Assembly (NCBI RefSeq): GCF_009789225.1
Contig: NZ_WSTA01000011.1
Span: forward strand, 1 to 59,605
DNA from: Agromyces seonyuensis
GTDB lineage: Bacteria > Actinomycetota > Actinomycetes > Actinomycetales > Microbacteriaceae
Direction: 5' to 3'
DNA length: 59,605 bases
The first letter of the stretch is position 1; every line of letters starts with the position of its first letter. The notes below the pieces were generated by a model, which saw only the letters and a list, made by a program, of their open reading frames with translations, did not search any database and was not told the origin of the DNA. Shown piece by piece: positions 1 through 8,219 of the stretch. A program made the position numbers and the translations under genes.

Positions 1-308
1 CCGTCCCGGCCGCCGGGGCCCCTGCCGGGTCGGCCGCGGGCGCCGTCGCGCTCGGCGAGTCGGCCGAGCCGCCGGCCCCGGTCGACCGTCCCGGTTGGGC
101 CGGCCCGCTCACGGAGCGGGAGCTCGAGGTGGCGATGCTCGTCGCGCGCGGGGCATCCAATCGCCAGGTCGCCGAGCGCCTCTTCGTCTCGGTGCGCACG
201 ATCGAGGTGCACGTCGGCCGGGTGTTCACCAAGCTCGGCGTGCGCTCGCGCGTCGAACTCGCGGTGCTCGCCCACCGCGGCGGGTCGGCGCTCAGCGCGG
301 CGAGCTGA
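1..308 (+). CDS. LuxR-family transcriptional regulator, C-terminal part (5' end outside window)
   Basis: The reading frame is open from the left edge (first full codon at base 3) and stops with TGA at 306-308, giving about 101 visible residues. After a Pro/Ala-rich stretch the sequence has the LuxR/NarL helix-turn-helix: LTERELEVAMLVARG, then ASNRQVAERLFVSVRTIEVH and a recognition-helix context ending KLGVRSRVEL. This is the DNA-binding domain. The sensory or ATPase part lies outside the window, so the subclass (response regulator or large LAL type) cannot be decided. It lies directly upstream of two chitinase genes on the same strand, which makes it a candidate regulator of them; that link is inference from position. 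Confidence 0.88.
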   Translation, partial: VPAAGAPAGSAAGAVALGESAEPPAPVDRPGWAGPLTERELEVAMLVARGASNRQVAERLFVSVRTIEVHVGRVFTKLGVRSRVELAVLAHRGGSALSAAS

Positions 309-362
309 ACGCCGTCGGGCGGGCGCTCGGCTCGCCCCGCGGATGCCCGTCGGTCGGCCTCT

Positions 363-421
363 ACGTAGTCCTGCGTATGCGGATTCCGCGGACGCGCCTG
401 CGGCATCCGCGTCGATACCGT
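363..421 (+). promoter_or_regulatory. Putative activator site and -10 of chitinase 1
   Basis: ACGTAGTC lies at 363-370 and TATGCGGATTCCGCGGACG at 376-394. Exactly 21 bases later there is a TANNNT hexamer, TACCGT (416-421). The same 19-bp block (17 of 19 identical) and the same 21-base gap to a TAGCGT hexamer occur before the second chitinase. The block would touch the -35 position, as expected for a class II activator site. The bound regulator is not known. Confidence 0.55.
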
Positions 422-467
422 CGAGCCGCCCGCGCGTCCGCGCCGGCACTCCGACGAGGGGAACGAC

Positions 468-3068
468 ATGTCTTCGACACGAACCGGTCGGCGCAGCAGG
501 CTGCGCTCGATCCTGGCCGCGGCAGGGCTCGCGGCCGTCCTGGGGGCGGTGCTCTCGCCGGTGGCGCCCGCCGCGACGGCCGCCGACTGCCCGCCTGCCT
601 GGCAGAGCACGGCGGTCTACACAGGCGGCGCCGAGGTCTCCCACGAGGGGCACGCGTACTCGGCGAAGTGGTGGACGCAGCACAACGAGCCGGGTGCCGA
701 GCAGTGGGGCCCGTGGGCGGACCAGGGCGCGTGCGGCGCGACCGATCCGACCGATCCGACCGATCCGACCGACCCGACCGACCCGACCGACCCGACCGAC
801 CCGACCGACCCGACTGATCCGACGGACCCGACCGACCCGACCGACCCCGGCGCCGTCTGGACCGACAACCCCGACGAGGGCTGCCGCCCCGACGGGCTCT
901 ACCAGACGCCCGGCATCGACGTCCCGTACTGCACGGTGTACGACGAGGACGGCCTCGAGCAGCTCCCGAACGGCCTCGACCGCCGCGTCATCGGCTACTT
1001 CACGAGCTGGCGCACCGGCGCGAACGGCGCCCCCGCGTATCTCGCGAGCGACATCCCCTGGGACAAGCTCAGCCACATCAACTACGCCTTCGCGCACATC
1101 GACGCCGACGGCGACGTCTCGGTGAACGAGGATGCGCCGGGCAACGCCGCGACCGACGTCTCCTGGCCCGGGGTCGCGGGCGCCGAACTCGACTCGACCC
1201 TGCCCTACGACGGTCACTTCAACCTGCTCAACCGCTACAAGGCCGAGCACCCCGGCGTGAAGAGCCTCGTCTCCGTTGGCGGCTGGGCCGAGACCGGCGG
1301 CTACTTCGACGCGGACGGCGACCGCGTCGCGAGCGGCGGCTTCTACACGATGACGGAGTCGCAGTCGAAGATCGACCGCTTCGCGGACTCGGCGGTCGCG
1401 TTCATCCGCGAATACGGCTTCGACGGCGTCGACATCGACTACGAGTACCCGACGAGCAACGCCAAGGCGGGCAACCCCGACGACTTCGCCATCTCGGATG
1501 CCCGTCGCGCCACCCTCTTCGCCGGCTACGAGTCGCTGCTGAAGACGCTGCGCGAGAAGCTCGACGCCGCGAGCGCGGCCGACGGGCAGCACTACCTGCT
1601 CACCATCGCGGCGCCCGCGAGCGGCTGGCTGCTGCGCGGCATGGAGGTGCACCAGGTCGGGCAGTACCTCGACTACGCGAACCTCATGAGCTACGACCTG
1701 CACGGCGCGTGGAACGAGTACGTCGGCGGCAACGCGGCGCTCTTCGACGACGGCAAGGACGCGGAGCTCACGGCCGGCGGCGTGTACGGCGCCTACAACG
1801 GCATCGGGTATCTCAACACCGACTGGGCGTACCACTACTTCCGCGGGTCGATGCCGTCGAGCCGCATCAACATCGGCGTGCCGTTCTACACGCGCGGCTG
1901 GACCGGGGTGACGGGCGGCACGAACGGCCTGCACGGCAAGGCGCCGCTGCCGGACCAGTCGCAGTGCCCGAACGGCACCGGCAACTCGATCGGCTCGACC
2001 ACGAAGTGCGGCGCCGGCGCGGTCGGCATCGACAACCTCTGGCACGACTCCGACCCGCAGGGGCTCGAGGTGCCCTCGGGCGTCAACCCGATCTGGCACG
2101 CCAAGAACCTCGAGGACGGCGTGGTCGGCGACTACGCGGCGAGTTACGGCGTGCCGACGAGCATCGTCGGCGACTACACGCGCCACTTCGACCCGGTCAC
2201 GAAGATCGAGTGGTGGTGGAACCCGTCGACCCGCACGTTCCTGACGGGCGACGACGACCAGGCCATCCAGGCCAAGGCCGACTACGTCGCCGACACGGGC
2301 ATCGGCGGCGTCATGATCTGGGAGCTCGCCGGCGACTACGGCTACGACCAGGCGGCCGGGCAGTACGAGATGGGGGACACGCTCGTCAGCCGACTGCACA
2401 CGACGCTCTCGGCCGCCGGCCCTGCTGACGGGGCGAAGTCGAACACGGCTGCGCCGACGAAGGCGATCGACCTGAGCGTCGACTTCGGCGAGTTCGCGCT
2501 CGGCGACAACAACTACCCGATCAACCCCAAGGTCACGTTCACGAACCGGTCGGCGACCGCGATCCCCGCGGGCTCGACGATCACGTTCGACACGGCCACG
2601 AGCGACACCGGCGCGATGGGGGAGCAGAACGGGTGGGGCATCGTGAAGGTCTCGAGCGACCACACGGGCGACAACGTCGGCGGCCTCGACGGCGACTTCC
2701 ACACCTACCGGATCACCGTACCCGCGGGCGGCATCCTGGCCGGCGCCTCCGTGTGGACGAAGTTCTCCTGGCGTCTGCCGATGTCGTCGCCGTCGAACTT
2801 CCGGGTGGCGATCGGCGGGGAGACCTACGCGATCCTGCAGGACGGCGTCCGGGGAGTCTCCCTCGTCGAGCCCGCCGGCTCGGGCGGCGGCACGCCGGGC
2901 ACCGGCGGGGGCACGGGCACGTGCGACGCGGCCGCGTGGAGCGTCTCGGCCGTCTACGTCGGCGGGGCCGTGGTGTCCTACGGCGGGGCCGAGTACACCG
3001 CGAAGTGGTGGACGCAGGGCGAGACGCCCGGCGCCGCCGCGGTCTGGGGCAGTGCCGCGGCCTGCTGA
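468..3068 (+). CDS. Secreted GH18 chitinase with N- and C-terminal chitin-binding domains
   Basis: This 866-residue exported enzyme should hydrolyse beta-1,4 bonds of chitin. Residues 1-42 are a signal peptide (Arg-rich start, hydrophobic core, Ala-rich cleavage region). A CBM5/12 chitin-binding module follows at about 43-92 with the AKWWTQ core. A TDP-repeat linker covers about 93-128. The GH18 barrel runs from about 155 to 640, with the catalytic DxxDxDxE motif in FDGVDIDYEYP near residues 318-328. A beta-sandwich module occupies about 660-800, and a second CBM5/12 with AKWWTQ about 823-866. ATG 468 is preceded by GAGGGGAA (456-463). The next gene is a paralogous chitinase and both share an upstream motif. 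Lengths and domain borders are estimates. Confidence 0.95.
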   Translation: MSSTRTGRRSRLRSILAAAGLAAVLGAVLSPVAPAATAADCPPAWQSTAVYTGGAEVSHEGHAYSAKWWTQHNEPGAEQWGPWADQGACGATDPTDPTDPTDPTDPTDPTDPTDPTDPTDPTDPTDPGAVWTDNPDEGCRPDGLYQTPGIDVPYCTVYDEDGLEQLPNGLDRRVIGYFTSWRTGANGAPAYLASDIPWDKLSHINYAFAHIDADGDVSVNEDAPGNAATDVSWPGVAGAELDSTLPYDGHFNLLNRYKAEHPGVKSLVSVGGWAETGGYFDADGDRVASGGFYTMTESQSKIDRFADSAVAFIREYGFDGVDIDYEYPTSNAKAGNPDDFAISDARRATLFAGYESLLKTLREKLDAASAADGQHYLLTIAAPASGWLLRGMEVHQVGQYLDYANLMSYDLHGAWNEYVGGNAALFDDGKDAELTAGGVYGAYNGIGYLNTDWAYHYFRGSMPSSRINIGVPFYTRGWTGVTGGTNGLHGKAPLPDQSQCPNGTGNSIGSTTKCGAGAVGIDNLWHDSDPQGLEVPSGVNPIWHAKNLEDGVVGDYAASYGVPTSIVGDYTRHFDPVTKIEWWWNPSTRTFLTGDDDQAIQAKADYVADTGIGGVMIWELAGDYGYDQAAGQYEMGDTLVSRLHTTLSAAGPADGAKSNTAAPTKAIDLSVDFGEFALGDNNYPINPKVTFTNRSATAIPAGSTITFDTATSDTGAMGEQNGWGIVKVSSDHTGDNVGGLDGDFHTYRITVPAGGILAGASVWTKFSWRLPMSSPSNFRVAIGGETYAILQDGVRGVSLVEPAGSGGGTPGTGGGTGTCDAAAWSVSAVYVGGAVVSYGGAEYTAKWWTQGETPGAAAVWGSAAAC
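741..846 (+). repeat. 9-bp tandem repeat encoding Thr-Asp-Pro linker
   Basis: About twelve near-identical 9-base units (ACCGATCCG or ACCGACCCG) encode a TDP-repeat linker between the chitin-binding module and the catalytic domain of chitinase 1. The same unit recurs in both linkers of chitinase 2. Such arrays can change copy number by slippage. Confidence 0.9.
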
Positions 3069-3091
3069 GCGACGTTCCACCTGACGTGTGG

Positions 3092-3120
3092 GGGCGGGTT
3101 CCGGTGTCCGGAACCCGCCC
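3092..3120 (+). terminator. Hairpin terminator after chitinase 1
   Basis: A perfect 13-bp stem (GGGCGGGTTCCGG at 3092-3104 with its complement at 3108-3120) has a TGT loop. It starts 23 bases after the stop codon of chitinase 1. There is no clear U-tract, which is usual in this GC range. Confidence 0.75.
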
Positions 3121-3132
3121 GTACGCGTTTCC

Positions 3133-3200
3133 ACGTAGTCGCCCGCCGCCCCGATATGTGGATCCCGCGGACGACGCCGCCCCCGAGGCGTTCCTAGCGT
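3133..3200 (+). promoter_or_regulatory. Putative activator site and -10 of chitinase 2
   Basis: ACGTAGTC occurs at 3133-3140, TATGTGGATCCCGCGGACG at 3155-3173, and the -10-like TAGCGT at 3195-3200. The 21-base distance from block to -10 is the same as before chitinase 1. The gap between the two blocks is 14 bases here and 5 there, a shift of 9 bases, close to one helical turn. Confidence 0.6.
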
Positions 3201-3247
3201 GGGCAGCGCCCCGCGATGCACCCGCATCCACCGGACGAAGGATGGAC

Positions 3248-5119
3248 ATGCACACTCAGAGAACCGGACGGCGGGGCCTCGGCGCCCTCGCCGCCGTCGC
3301 GACCGGCGCGCTCGTCGCCGGCCTCGCGGCCGTCGGCGGCATCGCGCTGCCCTCGAGCGCCGCCGAGCCCGAGAGCGCGCCGAGCGCCCTGAACGGCTAC
3401 CGCAACGTCGGGTACTTCGCCCAGTGGGGCGTCTACGGCCGCGACTTCAAGCTCAACCAGCTGGATGACTCGGGCGCCGCCGCCGACCTCACCCACATCA
3501 ACTACGCGTTCGGCAACATCCACTATCAGAACGGCACGTGCTTCATCGCGAACAAGGCGCAGGGGACCGGGCCGACCGGTTCCGACGGCGCCGGCGACGC
3601 CTGGGCCGACTTCGGGATGGGCTACACGAGCGCGAACTCCGTCGCCGGCACCGCCGACGCCTGGGACCAGCCGCTCGCCGGCAACTTCAACCAGCTCAAG
3701 CAGCTCAAGGCGAAGCATCCTGGTCTGAAGGCGATGATCTCCCTCGGCGGATGGACCTGGTCGAAGAACTTCTCGACGGTCGCCAAGACGGATGCCTCCC
3801 GCAAGAAGTTCGTCTCGAGCTGCGTCGATCTCTACCTGCGCGGCAACCTGCCGGTCATCGACGGCCGAGGGGGCACGGGCGCTGCGGCCGGCGTGTTCGA
3901 CGGCATCGACATCGACTGGGAGTGGCCCGGCTCGCCGAACGGCGAGGTGGGCAACGTCGTCGACGCGGTCAACGACAAGGCGAACTTCCGACTGCTGCTC
4001 AAGGAGTTCCGCACGCAGCTCGACGCCCTGACCGCCGAGAACGGCCACCCGTACCAGCTCTCCGCGTTCCTCCCGGCGAACCCCGCCGACATCGCCTCGG
4101 GCGGTTGGAACGACCCCGAGAACTTCGAGTACCTCGACTACGGCAACATCCAGGGCTACGACCTGCACGGCGCGTGGAACCCGACGCTGACCGGTCACCA
4201 GGCCAACCTCTTCGACGACCCGGCCGACACGCGCCCGGCGGCGCAGCGCTTCAGCGTCGACAAGGCCGTGCAGGAGTACCTGAAGACCGGCATCGACCCG
4301 GCGCAGCTCGGCCTCGGCCTGGCCGCCTACGGCCGCGGCTGGCAGGGCGCGACCTCGGCGAACGCGTGGGGCCCGGCGACCGCCGCCGGTCCCGGCACCT
4401 GGGAGAAGGGCAACGAGGACTACTCGAAGCTGAAGACCCTCGGCACCGACTACTACGACGCCGCGCTCGGCGCCGCCTGGCGCTACGACGGCAACCAGTG
4501 GTGGTCGTACGACAGCCCCCGCTCGATCGCCCGCAAGGCGCAGTACATCGTCGACACGGGCCTGGGCGGCGGCATGTTCTGGGAGCTCGACGGCGACCGC
4601 GAGGGCGAGCTCGTCGGCACGCTCGCCGACGCGCTGCGCGCCGCCCCGACCGGTCCCGGCAGCGACCCGACCGGCCCGACGGATCCCACCGACCCGACGG
4701 ATCCGACCGACCCCACCGATCCGACCGATCCGACCGACCCGGGCGAGTGCGCCTCGACCGCCTGGTCGTCGAGCGCGGTCTACACGGGCGGGGCGACCGT
4801 GTCCTACCAGGGCAGCGAGTACTCGGCGAAGTGGTGGACGCAGGGCGAGACGCCCGGCACCGCCGCGGTCTGGGCGCTCGTCGCGGCGTGCGACCCGACC
4901 GACCCGACCGATCCCACCGACCCGACCGACCCGACCGACCCCACGGACCCGACCGACCCGGGCGAGTGCTCGGCCGCGGCCTGGAACGCGGCGACGGCGT
5001 ACAGCGGCGGCGCGGTCGTGAGCTACAACGGCTCGACCTACTCGGCCAAGTGGTGGACGCAGAACAACGTCCCCGGTGCCGAGCAGTGGGGCCCCTGGGC
5101 GCTCCAGGGCGCCTGCTGA
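3248..5119 (+). CDS. Secreted GH18 chitinase with two C-terminal chitin-binding domains
   Basis: This exported chitinase has about 623 residues. ATG 3248 is chosen over ATG 3242 because GAAGGA (3237-3242) sits 5 bases before 3248. The signal peptide covers about residues 1-38. The GH18 domain runs from about 50 to 460, with the catalytic motif FDGIDIDWEWPG near 217-228 holding the acid Glu. Two TDP-repeat linkers separate two CBM5/12 modules, each with the AKWWTQ core. Unlike chitinase 1 it has no N-terminal chitin-binding module, so the enzymes differ in architecture and probably in exo/endo behaviour (inference). Parts of its modules are nearly identical in DNA to those of chitinase 1, which suggests duplication or gene conversion. 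A strong hairpin follows. Confidence 0.95.
   Translation: MHTQRTGRRGLGALAAVATGALVAGLAAVGGIALPSSAAEPESAPSALNGYRNVGYFAQWGVYGRDFKLNQLDDSGAAADLTHINYAFGNIHYQNGTCFIANKAQGTGPTGSDGAGDAWADFGMGYTSANSVAGTADAWDQPLAGNFNQLKQLKAKHPGLKAMISLGGWTWSKNFSTVAKTDASRKKFVSSCVDLYLRGNLPVIDGRGGTGAAAGVFDGIDIDWEWPGSPNGEVGNVVDAVNDKANFRLLLKEFRTQLDALTAENGHPYQLSAFLPANPADIASGGWNDPENFEYLDYGNIQGYDLHGAWNPTLTGHQANLFDDPADTRPAAQRFSVDKAVQEYLKTGIDPAQLGLGLAAYGRGWQGATSANAWGPATAAGPGTWEKGNEDYSKLKTLGTDYYDAALGAAWRYDGNQWWSYDSPRSIARKAQYIVDTGLGGGMFWELDGDREGELVGTLADALRAAPTGPGSDPTGPTDPTDPTDPTDPTDPTDPTDPGECASTAWSSSAVYTGGATVSYQGSEYSAKWWTQGETPGTAAVWALVAACDPTDPTDPTDPTDPTDPTDPTDPGECSAAAWNAATAYSGGAVVSYNGSTYSAKWWTQNNVPGAEQWGPWALQGAC
4664..4740 (+). repeat. 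9-bp tandem repeat encoding TDP linker (first of chitinase 2)
   Basis: Repeated 9-base units of the GACCCGACC/GATCCGACC type encode the Thr-Asp-Pro linker between the catalytic domain and the first chitin-binding module. Confidence 0.85.
4892..4961 (+). repeat. 9-bp tandem repeat encoding TDP linker (second of chitinase 2)
   Basis: The same 9-base unit forms the linker between the two chitin-binding modules of chitinase 2. Confidence 0.85.
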
Positions 5120-5136
5120 CCCGGCGCTGAGACGAC

Positions 5137-5172
5137 GGATGCCCCGGAGAGAACGTTCCCTCCGGGGCATCC
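5137..5172 (+). terminator. Hairpin terminator after chitinase 2
   Basis: A 13-bp stem (GGATGCCCCGGAG at 5137-5149 with CTCCGGGGCATCC at 5160-5172) encloses a smaller GAAC/GTTC pairing. It begins 17 bases after the chitinase 2 stop. The same GGATGCCCCGG stem sequence recurs in the hairpin at 27963-27994. Confidence 0.75.
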
Positions 5173-5190
5173 AGCGTGCACGGGCATCCC

Positions 5191-5276
5191 GCTGGTCGAG
5201 TCGCGACGACGGAGCGAATCGAGACCCCGCAACGCGCCTCGCCGGGTCTCGATACGCTCCGCTATTCGACCGACGG
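5191..5276. repeat. Inverted pair of the GGTCGAGT...TCGAGACC repeat family
   Basis: One arm (5193-5226) reads TGGTCGAGT to ATCGAGACC. The other (5245-5273) is its inverse, GGTCTCGATACG to ATTCGACCG. The pair lies between the convergent chitinase 2 and pstB genes and can fold into a long hairpin. Related copies lie at 18248-18396, 38507-38542 and 56437-56556. Confidence 0.75.
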
Positions 5277-5281
5277 TTCGA

Positions 5282-6061
5282 TCAACCGAAGCGGCCGGAG
5301 ACGTAGTCCTCGGTGGCCTGCACGGTCGGGTTCGAGAAGATCGTCGTGGTGTCGGAGTACTCGATGAGCTTGCCGGGCTTGCCGGTGCCGGCGATGTTGA
5401 AGAACGCCGTCTTGTCGCTCACGCGCGAGGCCTGCTGCATGTTGTGGGTCACGATGACGATCGTGTAGTCCTGCTTGAGCTCCTCGATGAGGTCCTCGAT
5501 CGCGAGGGTCGAGATCGGGTCGAGCGCCGAGCAGGGCTCGTCCATGAGGAGCACGTCGGGCGAGACCGCGATCGCGCGGGCGATGCAGAGTCGCTGCTGC
5601 TGGCCGCCCGAGAGACCCGAGCCCGGGCGGTCGAGGCGGTCCTTGACCTCGTTCCAGAGGTTCGCGCCCTGCAGCGACTGCTCGACGAGCGTGTCGGCCT
5701 CGGACTTCGACATGCGTCGGTTGTTGAGCTTCACGCCCGCGAGCACGTTGTCGCGGATCGACATCGTGGGGAACGGGTTCGGCCGCTGGAAGACCATGCC
5801 GACCTGACGGCGCACGAGCACCGGGTCGACGCCGGGGCCGTAGAGGTCGTCGCCGTCGATGAGCACCTCGCCCTCGACGCGCGCGCCGGGGATGACCTCG
5901 TGCATGCGGTTGAGGGTGCGCAGGAACGTCGACTTGCCGCAGCCGGACGGGCCGATGAACGCGGTCACCGACCGGGGCTCGATCTCGATGTTCACGCCTT
6001 CGACGGCGAGGAACTTCGAGTAGTAGACGTTGAGGTCCTTGACTTCGATTCGCTTGGACAC
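5282..6061 (-). CDS. pstB: Phosphate ABC transporter ATPase PstB
   Basis: This 259-residue cytoplasmic ATPase powers the high-affinity phosphate importer PstSCAB. Walker A is GPSGCGKST at about 37-45, the ABC signature LSGGQQQR is near 148, Walker B VLLMDEP near 172 and the switch His in IVTHNMQQA. The Q-loop region FQRPNPFP and the signature [14 protein letters not shown] are typical of PstB, and the length matches the family. It is the last gene of the pst operon, 22 bases after pstA. Expression should follow the PHO box before pstS. The 3' side is closed by an inverted repeat. Confidence 0.97.
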   Translation of the reverse strand: MSKRIEVKDLNVYYSKFLAVEGVNIEIEPRSVTAFIGPSGCGKSTFLRTLNRMHEVIPGARVEGEVLIDGDDLYGPGVDPVLVRRQVGMVFQRPNPFPTMSIRDNVLAGVKLNNRRMSKSEADTLVEQSLQGANLWNEVKDRLDRPGSGLSGGQQQRLCIARAIAVSPDVLLMDEPCSALDPISTLAIEDLIEELKQDYTIVIVTHNMQQASRVSDKTAFFNIAGTGKPGKLIEYSDTTTIFSNPTVQATEDYVSGRFG

Positions 6062-6083
6062 GTGGATTTCCTTCGTGAGGGGG

Positions 6084-7205
6084 TCAGCGGCCGAACTTCG
6101 GCGCGAAGAACTTGGCGATCAGGCGGCCCGCGAGGTTGAGCAGCATGACGATGAGGATGAGGGTGAGGGCGGCGGCCCACGCGCGGTCGAGGTACGCGGA
6201 GGCCGGGTTGCCCTGGTTCGCGTACTGCGTGTAGACGTACACCGGCAGCGACTGCATGCGGCCCTCGAAGAGGTTGTAGTTCATCGACTGGGTGAAGCCC
6301 GCGGCGATGAGGAGCGGTGCCGTCTCGCCGATGACGCGGGCGATCGAGAGCATGATGCCCGTCACGATGCCCGCGATCGAGGTCGGCAGCACGACCTTGA
6401 CGATCGTCAGCCACTTCGGCACGCCGAGCGCGTAGGAGGCTTCGCGGAGCTCGTTCGGCACGAGTCGCAGCATCTCCTCGCTCGAGCGCACGACGACGGG
6501 GATCATCAGGATCGACAGCGCGACGGCGCCGGCGATGCCGAGCCGGATGCCCGGGCCGAAGAAGAGTGCGAACAGGGCGTAGGCGAACAGGCCAGCGACG
6601 ATCGACGGGATGCCGGTCATGACGTCGACGAGGAACGTGATGCCGCGCGCGAGCTTGCCGCGGCCGTACTCGACGAGGTAGATCGAGGTCATCAGGCCGA
6701 TCGGGATCGAGATGATCGCGGCCGCGCCCGTCATGAGGAGGGTGCCGACGATGGCGTGGAGCGCGCCGCCGCCCTCGCCGGTCACGTTGCGCATGGAGCT
6801 CGTGAAGAACTCGAGGTCGAAGCGATTGAGGCCGAGGCTGACGACCGTGTACGCGACCGAGATGAGCGGGGCCATCGCGAGCAGGAACGCTCCCGTGACG
6901 ATCGCGGTGACGAGCCGGTCGGTCGCGCGACGGCGGCCTTCGACGAGGTAGGAGAACAGCCACACCGCGAAGGCGTAGACGATGAGGCCGACGATGAGCG
7001 CGCCGGCCCAGTTGTACTCGCCGGTGCCCGTGGCGAGGACGCCGAAGACGATCGCGGACAGGGCGAGCGAACCGACGAGGATGAGCCAGGGAGTCCTCGG
7101 CTTGAGGTGGCCCGCGGTGAGCGCGCTCGGGATGCCGCCCTTGGGCGTGCCGCCGGGCGTGCCGGAGCCGGGCGCCGAGGTCTGTGCGGTCTCGGTGGCG
7201 GTCAT
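6084..7205 (-). CDS. pstA: Phosphate ABC transporter permease PstA
   Basis: About 373 residues starting at ATG 7205. This start overlaps the pstC stop by one base (TGATG), so translation is probably coupled. The protein has an N-terminal Gly/Pro-rich tail of about 35 residues, then two extra membrane helices, and then the conserved permease core. The core includes the EAA-type cytoplasmic loop containing [14 protein letters not shown]. It forms the membrane channel together with PstC. At about 370 residues it is longer than E. coli PstA (about 300) because of the N-terminal extension with two helices. Confidence 0.96.
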   Translation of the reverse strand: MTATETAQTSAPGSGTPGGTPKGGIPSALTAGHLKPRTPWLILVGSLALSAIVFGVLATGTGEYNWAGALIVGLIVYAFAVWLFSYLVEGRRRATDRLVTAIVTGAFLLAMAPLISVAYTVVSLGLNRFDLEFFTSSMRNVTGEGGGALHAIVGTLLMTGAAAIISIPIGLMTSIYLVEYGRGKLARGITFLVDVMTGIPSIVAGLFAYALFALFFGPGIRLGIAGAVALSILMIPVVVRSSEEMLRLVPNELREASYALGVPKWLTIVKVVLPTSIAGIVTGIMLSIARVIGETAPLLIAAGFTQSMNYNLFEGRMQSLPVYVYTQYANQGNPASAYLDRAWAAALTLILIVMLLNLAGRLIAKFFAPKFGR

Positions 7206-8143
7206 CAGTTGGCTCCCGAGAATTCCTTGCGGCGGTCCACGATCCAGCGGGCCACCGCGTTGACGGCGAAGGTGACGATGAAGAGGATGAGGCCCGTCGC
7301 GATGAGCACGTTGACGTTGAGGCCGTACGCCTCGGGGAAGCTCAGGGCTATGTTGGCGGCGATCGTCGTCGGATTGACCGAGGTCAGCAGTTCGAACGTG
7401 ACGACCTGGGAGGCCGAGAGCACCATGGCGACGGCCATCGTCTCGCCGAGGGCCCGGCCGAGGCCGAGGACCGAGGCCGACACGATGCCCGAGCGGCCGA
7501 ACGGCAGCACGGCCATGCGGACCATCTCCCAGCGCGTGGCGCCGAGGGCGAGGGCCGCCTCCTCGTGGAGCACCGGGGTCTGCAGGAAGACCTCGCGGCA
7601 GATCGCGGTCATGATCGGGAGGATCATGACGGCGAGCACCATCGCGGCGGTGAGGATGGTGCGGCCGGTCGCGGACGCGGTGCCGCCGAAGAGCGGGATC
7701 CAGCCGAGGTACTCGTTGAGCCAGGCGTAGACCGGCACGACGGCCGGCGCGAAGACGCCGATGCCCCACAGGCCGAAGACGACCGAGGGCACCGCGGCGA
7801 GCAGATCGACGATGTAGCCGAGCACGGCCGCGAGCCTGCGGGGCGCGTAGTGCGAGATGAAGAGGGCGATGCCGATCGAGATCGGCACGGCGAAGACGAG
7901 GGCGATCGCGGCGGCCCAGACGGTGCCGAAGACGAGCGGCCCGACGTAGGACCAGAAGTTCGTCTCCAGGATGCTGGCCTCTTCGTTCGTCGCGAAGAGG
8001 GCCGGGATCGCCTGGACGATGAGGAAGATCGCCACGGCGGCGAGCGCCACGAGGATCATCGAGCCCGCGAAGACCGCGGAGCGCGAGAACACGAGATCTC
8101 CGAGCCGGGCTTTCGCCTTGATCGGAGCGGGGGCGGTGGTCAT
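7205..8143 (-). CDS. pstC: Phosphate ABC transporter permease PstC
   Basis: About 312 residues. ATG 8143 (MTTAPAPIKAKARLG) is chosen because GAGGAA lies 10 bases upstream and because the longer frame would run back into the pstS-pstC hairpin. It has about six membrane helices and the permease EAA loop in EEAALALGATRWEM. It pairs with PstA. The gene follows pstS after a 15-bp hairpin and ends in a one-base overlap with pstA. Confidence 0.96.
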   Translation of the reverse strand: MTTAPAPIKAKARLGDLVFSRSAVFAGSMILVALAAVAIFLIVQAIPALFATNEEASILETNFWSYVGPLVFGTVWAAAIALVFAVPISIGIALFISHYAPRRLAAVLGYIVDLLAAVPSVVFGLWGIGVFAPAVVPVYAWLNEYLGWIPLFGGTASATGRTILTAAMVLAVMILPIMTAICREVFLQTPVLHEEAALALGATRWEMVRMAVLPFGRSGIVSASVLGLGRALGETMAVAMVLSASQVVTFELLTSVNPTTIAANIALSFPEAYGLNVNVLIATGLILFIVTFAVNAVARWIVDRRKEFSGAN

Positions 8144-8176
8144 CTGGGTTCGATTCCTCGGATTCTGGAGGGTGAT

Positions 8177-8211
8177 GGCCCGGCGCCGCACTCGTGGTGC
8201 GGCGCCGGGCC
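8177..8211 (-). terminator. Intercistronic hairpin between pstS and pstC
   Basis: A perfect 15-bp stem (GGCCCGGCGCCGCAC at 8177-8191 with its complement at 8197-8211) has a 5-base loop. It begins 8 bases after the pstS stop and ends 33 bases before the pstC start. It could be a partial terminator or an mRNA 3'-end stabiliser that makes more PstS than permease. Confidence 0.7.
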
Positions 8212-8219
8212 GATTCGAC

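Noticed and set aside
741-846. Linker repeat as a CRISPR or regulatory array
   Set aside because: The 9-bp units are in frame and encode a TDP protein linker.
7205-8191. Longer PstC starting at 8191
   Set aside because: It would begin inside the 15-bp hairpin; ATG 8143 has GAGGAA upstream and a normal N-terminus.
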